A stretch of 36,068 nt of DNA from an uncultured Gammaproteobacteria bacterium (GTDB lineage Bacteria > Pseudomonadota > Gammaproteobacteria > GCA-001735895): positions 1 to 36,068 of the forward strand of contig CAMYON010000023.1 in the NCBI GenBank assembly GCA_947260025.1. Reading direction: 5' to 3'. The translations under genes and the position numbers were made by a program. This document shows positions 33,538 to 36,068 of the stretch, piece by piece. Position 1 is the stretch's first letter. Every line of letters begins with the position of its first letter. The notes beneath the pieces were generated by a model that worked only from the letters and a program-made list of their open reading frames with translations, did not search any database and had not been told where the DNA came from.

Positions 33538-34712
33538 CTGTCAGGCTTGCCTCCAAGCAGTGGGCTCAAAGCCAGCAGGCCAACGATCGGGCCCGGGAGC
33601 AGCAGCCAGAAAATGTACTTCGTGCCGATGAGCGGCAGTATCGAAGATGCTAGCTGAATACTGACCACCGTGATCAGGAAGCCGATGGAATTGACGATAG
33701 TGAGTGCCGAACCGACGTACTCGCGTGGCGCGTAGGCAGCGTTCAACGCCGAAAACTGGGGTGAGTCACCCACCACGGTAATACCCCAGAGTAGCAGGAA
33801 GGCCAGGAACGGCAATGGTGCGGCCTCGAACAAAAACGGTGACAACAGGCAACATAGCCCGGAAACCGCAAGCTGGATTGCTGCCACTGGAGCGCTGCCG
33901 GTCCGATTCGAGATGACACCACCGATAACACAGCCGATAAATCCGGCCGCTATCACCAGGAACGACCAGAACGGAACGTTCAGCGAGATTTCGTGATTGG
34001 TCGTGTAAGCCAGCAACAGGACCGGAATAAAAGCCCATAGCGTATAGAGCTCCCACATGTGGCCGAAGTAGCCGAAGGCCGAGGCGCGAAACCGGACCGA
34101 GCGAAACACCAGGCCCAGCGCTCGCGGGTTGAATGCGGAACCGCTCGACAGGTGGGGTCCGTCGGGTACCGCGAGCAGCATCGCGAATCCGCCGCCCAGT
34201 GCCAGTATCGATACCCCGGCGATGACCTGTTGCCAGGGCAGTTCGGCGCCGCTGCTGCGGATCAGGTGAGGGAAGGCGGTGCCGACGACCAGCGCGCCGA
34301 CCAGGTAACCAAGCGCGCGGCCGAGGCCCTGCTGGTACCATCCGGCGGCGATTTTCATGCCGACCGGGTAGATCCCGGCGAGAAAGAATCCGGTCGAGAA
34401 ACGCAGCAGCAGTAAAGCTTCCAGTCCCGGTGGCGCTATCAGCAGCGCGCTATTGGCCAGCGCACCCGCGAGCGAGCAACAGAAGAATACCCAGCGTGGC
34501 GAAAAGCGGTCGGCGATAACCAGGATTGCAAACAGTAATGTGCCGCAAATAAACCCGAGCTGTACCGCGGAAGTGACGTAAGCCAGCGATTGCGTGCCCA
34601 GACCCCAGGCGAGCTGCAGGTCGCCGATGACCGCGTTGCCGGCGAACCATAGCGAAGTACCGGTAAACTGCGAAAATATGATCAGGGGCAGGATGCGAGC
34701 CGGGCGAGTCAT
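33534..34712 (-). CDS. MFS transporter
   Basis: 392 residues from ATG 34712 with about twelve hydrophobic segments. The N-terminal ILPLIIFSQFTGTSLWFAGNAVIGDL and LLLRFSTGFFLAGIYPVGMKIAAGWYQQGLGRALGYLVGALVVG are characteristic of nitrate/cyanate-like or sugar-like MFS groups. The second half has WELYTLWAFIPVLLLAY and GVISNRTGSAPVAA, a degenerate copy of the family loop motif. AGGGA precedes ATG 34712; a start at 34748 would include twelve extra residues and sits right beside a strong terminator. Substrate unknown. Confidence 0.85.
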   Translation of the reverse strand: MTRPARILPLIIFSQFTGTSLWFAGNAVIGDLQLAWGLGTQSLAYVTSAVQLGFICGTLLFAILVIADRFSPRWVFFCCSLAGALANSALLIAPPGLEALLLLRFSTGFFLAGIYPVGMKIAAGWYQQGLGRALGYLVGALVVGTAFPHLIRSSGAELPWQQVIAGVSILALGGGFAMLLAVPDGPHLSSGSAFNPRALGLVFRSVRFRASAFGYFGHMWELYTLWAFIPVLLLAYTTNHEISLNVPFWSFLVIAAGFIGCVIGGVISNRTGSAPVAAIQLAVSGLCCLLSPFLFEAAPLPFLAFLLLWGITVVGDSPQFSALNAAYAPREYVGSALTIVNSIGFLITVVSIQLASSILPLIGTKYIFWLLLPGPIVGLLALSPLLGGKPDS

Positions 34713-34750
34713 AGATTTCCCTGGTTGCAGGCTTCCAGGACGGTTCATTC

Positions 34751-34783
34751 AAAAAAAGAGCGGCGCTATCAAAAGCGCCGCTC
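34751..34783 (-). terminator. Rho-independent terminator of the pot-like operon
   Basis: A 10-bp stem GAGCGGCGCT / AGCGCCGCTC with a 6-base loop, followed on the minus strand by seven T residues (the A-run at 34751-34757). It lies 30 bases beyond the stop of the substrate-binding protein. Confidence 0.92.
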
Positions 34784-34812
34784 CGGCTTTACATGCCTGG
34801 TATCAAGCCGTT

Positions 34813-35838
34813 TTACTGCATGACCTTGGTCCAGACCTTGTCGATGAGCGTCTGTGCTTTCGGAGAGCAGGTTGGCGCGAACACTACATTCAAATCTGAT
34901 GGTGGATTTACTTCCGGGGCAGTTTTGAGTTCTGCAGAGTAATACTGTGCCGTGCCTTTGATCGCATCACCGTAGCCCTGGTTTTCCGTGAGCATCGCCA
35001 TGTTTTCCGGGTCCATCATGAAATTCATGAATTTGCGTGCATTTTCAACATTCTTGGCACTGCTGGGCACAACCAGGCTATCGAACCAGCCCACGACCCC
35101 TTCTTTGGGGTAGGCATAATTGATTGGCGAGCCAGCCAGTCGTCCAACACGAGTAAACCCATTCCAGTGGTTGGTCATGAGCGCTTCACCGCTCGCGATC
35201 AGGTCGCTCATGGTTTCATTGTTATACGCAACCACATATTCTTTTTGAGCCACCAGCAAGTCCTGGACCTTTTTCATTTGCTTCGGATCTTCGGAGCAAA
35301 AAGGAAAGCCAAGATAAATGTTGGCCAAACTCACCACCTCGTCCGGGGTTGGGAAAACGCTTAACCGCCCGCGCAGTTCTTCGCTCGGCTCGAAAAATTC
35401 TTTAAGCGATTCACCTTTTCCGGAATAGTCGTTATGGTAAGCAAAGGAGGTAGTACCCCATTGCCAGGGTGCGGTGTATTCGTGCTCCGGATCCCATTCG
35501 GGTTTTTTCCAGGTATCTTCGTAATTGTTGTAATTGGGTAGATCGTACACAGCCACTTTCTGGATCAGACCCTCTTTGATCATGATCGGCACGAAGTTTT
35601 GACTGGGAACGACCAGGTCGTATCCGGTCGCACCGGCCTGCAATTTGGCCAGCAGGGTCTCGTTCGAATCGTAAGTGTCAACGGAGACCTTGATGCCGGT
35701 CTCTTTCTCGAATTTTTCAACAAGCTCCGGCGGCGTGTATTCCGTCCAGTTGTAGATGAATAACTCGCCTTCGGCCCTGGCCGACCCCAGGGTCAGCAGC
35801 GCAGCGGTCGCGGCGAAAATGGTTAACAGACGTTTCAT
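34813..35838 (-). CDS. Polyamine-type ABC transporter substrate-binding protein
   Basis: 341 residues of the PotD/PotF group of periplasmic binding proteins. A signal peptide is visible at 1-22 (MKRLLTIFAATAALLTLGSA then RA). The mature start GELFIYNWTEYTPPELVEKFEKETGIKV is the family signature, and PWQWGTTSFAYHNDY and GEALMTNHWNGFTRV follow. It captures putrescine, spermidine or a related compound and hands it to the membrane permeases. AGGAGG precedes the ATG. The preceding gene is a PotC-like permease 49 bases upstream, and the strong terminator follows, so this is the last gene of the operon. Confidence 0.92.
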   Translation of the reverse strand: MKRLLTIFAATAALLTLGSARAEGELFIYNWTEYTPPELVEKFEKETGIKVSVDTYDSNETLLAKLQAGATGYDLVVPSQNFVPIMIKEGLIQKVAVYDLPNYNNYEDTWKKPEWDPEHEYTAPWQWGTTSFAYHNDYSGKGESLKEFFEPSEELRGRLSVFPTPDEVVSLANIYLGFPFCSEDPKQMKKVQDLLVAQKEYVVAYNNETMSDLIASGEALMTNHWNGFTRVGRLAGSPINYAYPKEGVVGWFDSLVVPSSAKNVENARKFMNFMMDPENMAMLTENQGYGDAIKGTAQYYSAELKTAPEVNPPSDLNVVFAPTCSPKAQTLIDKVWTKVMQ

Positions 35839-35887
35839 ATTGGGTACCTCCTGTTGGTACGATTGGTTGTGACTACAAGGTTAAGCG

Positions 35888-36068
35888 TTAATGCACAGTA
35901 CTCTGCTGTGTCTTTTTCGACAGTATCCAGTATGCCGTAACGATAGCGATCGAAACAAACAGCAGCAAGGTGGAAACCGCGTTGATCTCCGGGGTCAGGC
36001 CCCGGCGAATCATCGAGTAGATATAAACGGGCAGGGTAGTGGAACCGGCCCCGCCTACCATCAGCGTG
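35888..36068 (-). CDS. Polyamine-type ABC transporter permease (PotC-like), C-terminal part only
   Basis: Sixty codons at the window edge, read into the window, end with a TAA at 35888. They contain GAGSTTLPVYIYSMIRRGLTPEINAVSTLLL, the conserved C-terminal block of PotC/PotI permeases, a last membrane helix (LLLFVSIAIVTAYWIL) and a short tail SKKTQQSTVH. The rest of the gene, and probably potA- and potB-like genes, lie beyond the window. Confidence 0.9.
   Translation of the reverse strand, partial: TLMVGGAGSTTLPVYIYSMIRRGLTPEINAVSTLLLFVSIAIVTAYWILSKKTQQSTVH

Noticed and set aside
1-36068. CRISPR array, tRNA, rRNA, phage or integrative element
   Set aside because: No regularly spaced repeats, cloverleaf-like stretches, rRNA core sequences, integrase or transposase reading frames were noticed; this was a visual search only.

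Overview
The window looks like chromosomal DNA from a GC-rich, heterotrophic, probably marine gammaproteobacterium. This rests on the GC-rich codon use, the family mix (Kbl/Tdh, MltF, Ppx/GppA, AzlCD, Pot-type ABC transporter, TauD, a DddP-like M24 protein) and palindromic repeats of a kind common in that class. No rRNA, tRNA, phage genes, transposase or CRISPR array is visible, so the lineage cannot be fixed more finely. Genes are densely packed, and no gap above about 210 bases lacks a gene or a recognisable site.

Layout. 1-5.3 kb: a nearly complete GMC oxidoreductase (minus), a divergent MFS carrier, and the kbl-tdh operon for threonine to glycine plus acetyl-CoA. 5.3-6.8 kb: a perfect 22-bp-arm hairpin, then an ArsR-type regulator and a PF03773-type permease whose reading frame is broken by an apparent internal deletion; a 23-bp motif precedes both genes. 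6.9-10.1 kb: MmgE/PrpD-family protein and RidA (divergent), then an unusual fusion of sulfotransferase-like, aspartyl-hydroxylase-like and SEC-C parts. 10.2-12.3 kb: a two-RCK potassium-channel protein with a GFGE filter, preceded by a small membrane protein. 12.4-15.7 kb: an M24 protein strongly resembling DMSP lyase DddP but lacking the proposed catalytic Asp, a beta-hydroxyacid dehydrogenase and a TauD-family dioxygenase. 15.7-19.9 kb: MscS channel, then a membrane-anchored FMN glutamate-synthase-like protein tightly coupled to an acetolactate-synthase-like ThDP enzyme.

19.9-25.3 kb (minus strand): a second perfect hairpin, MltF with an extra N-terminal region, an EamA carrier, Ppx/GppA phosphatase and an MDR oxidoreductase. 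25.5-29.2 kb: a triple-rhodanese protein, a sterol-desaturase-family di-iron enzyme and an FrhB-like iron-sulfur flavoprotein. 29.3-33 kb: branched-chain aminotransferase, MFS exporter and AzlCD exporter. 33.1-36 kb: cupin, MFS carrier, a strong terminator, and the end of a polyamine-type ABC operon (PotD-like protein and the C-terminus of a PotC-like permease).

As a whole the region serves amino-acid and small organic acid turnover, with many transporters. The least explained items are the sulfotransferase/hydroxylase/SEC-C fusion, the glutamate-synthase-like/ThDP pair, the DddP-like protein and the two perfect hairpins in convergent gene gaps. Functional calls come from reading motifs by eye; no database search was possible.
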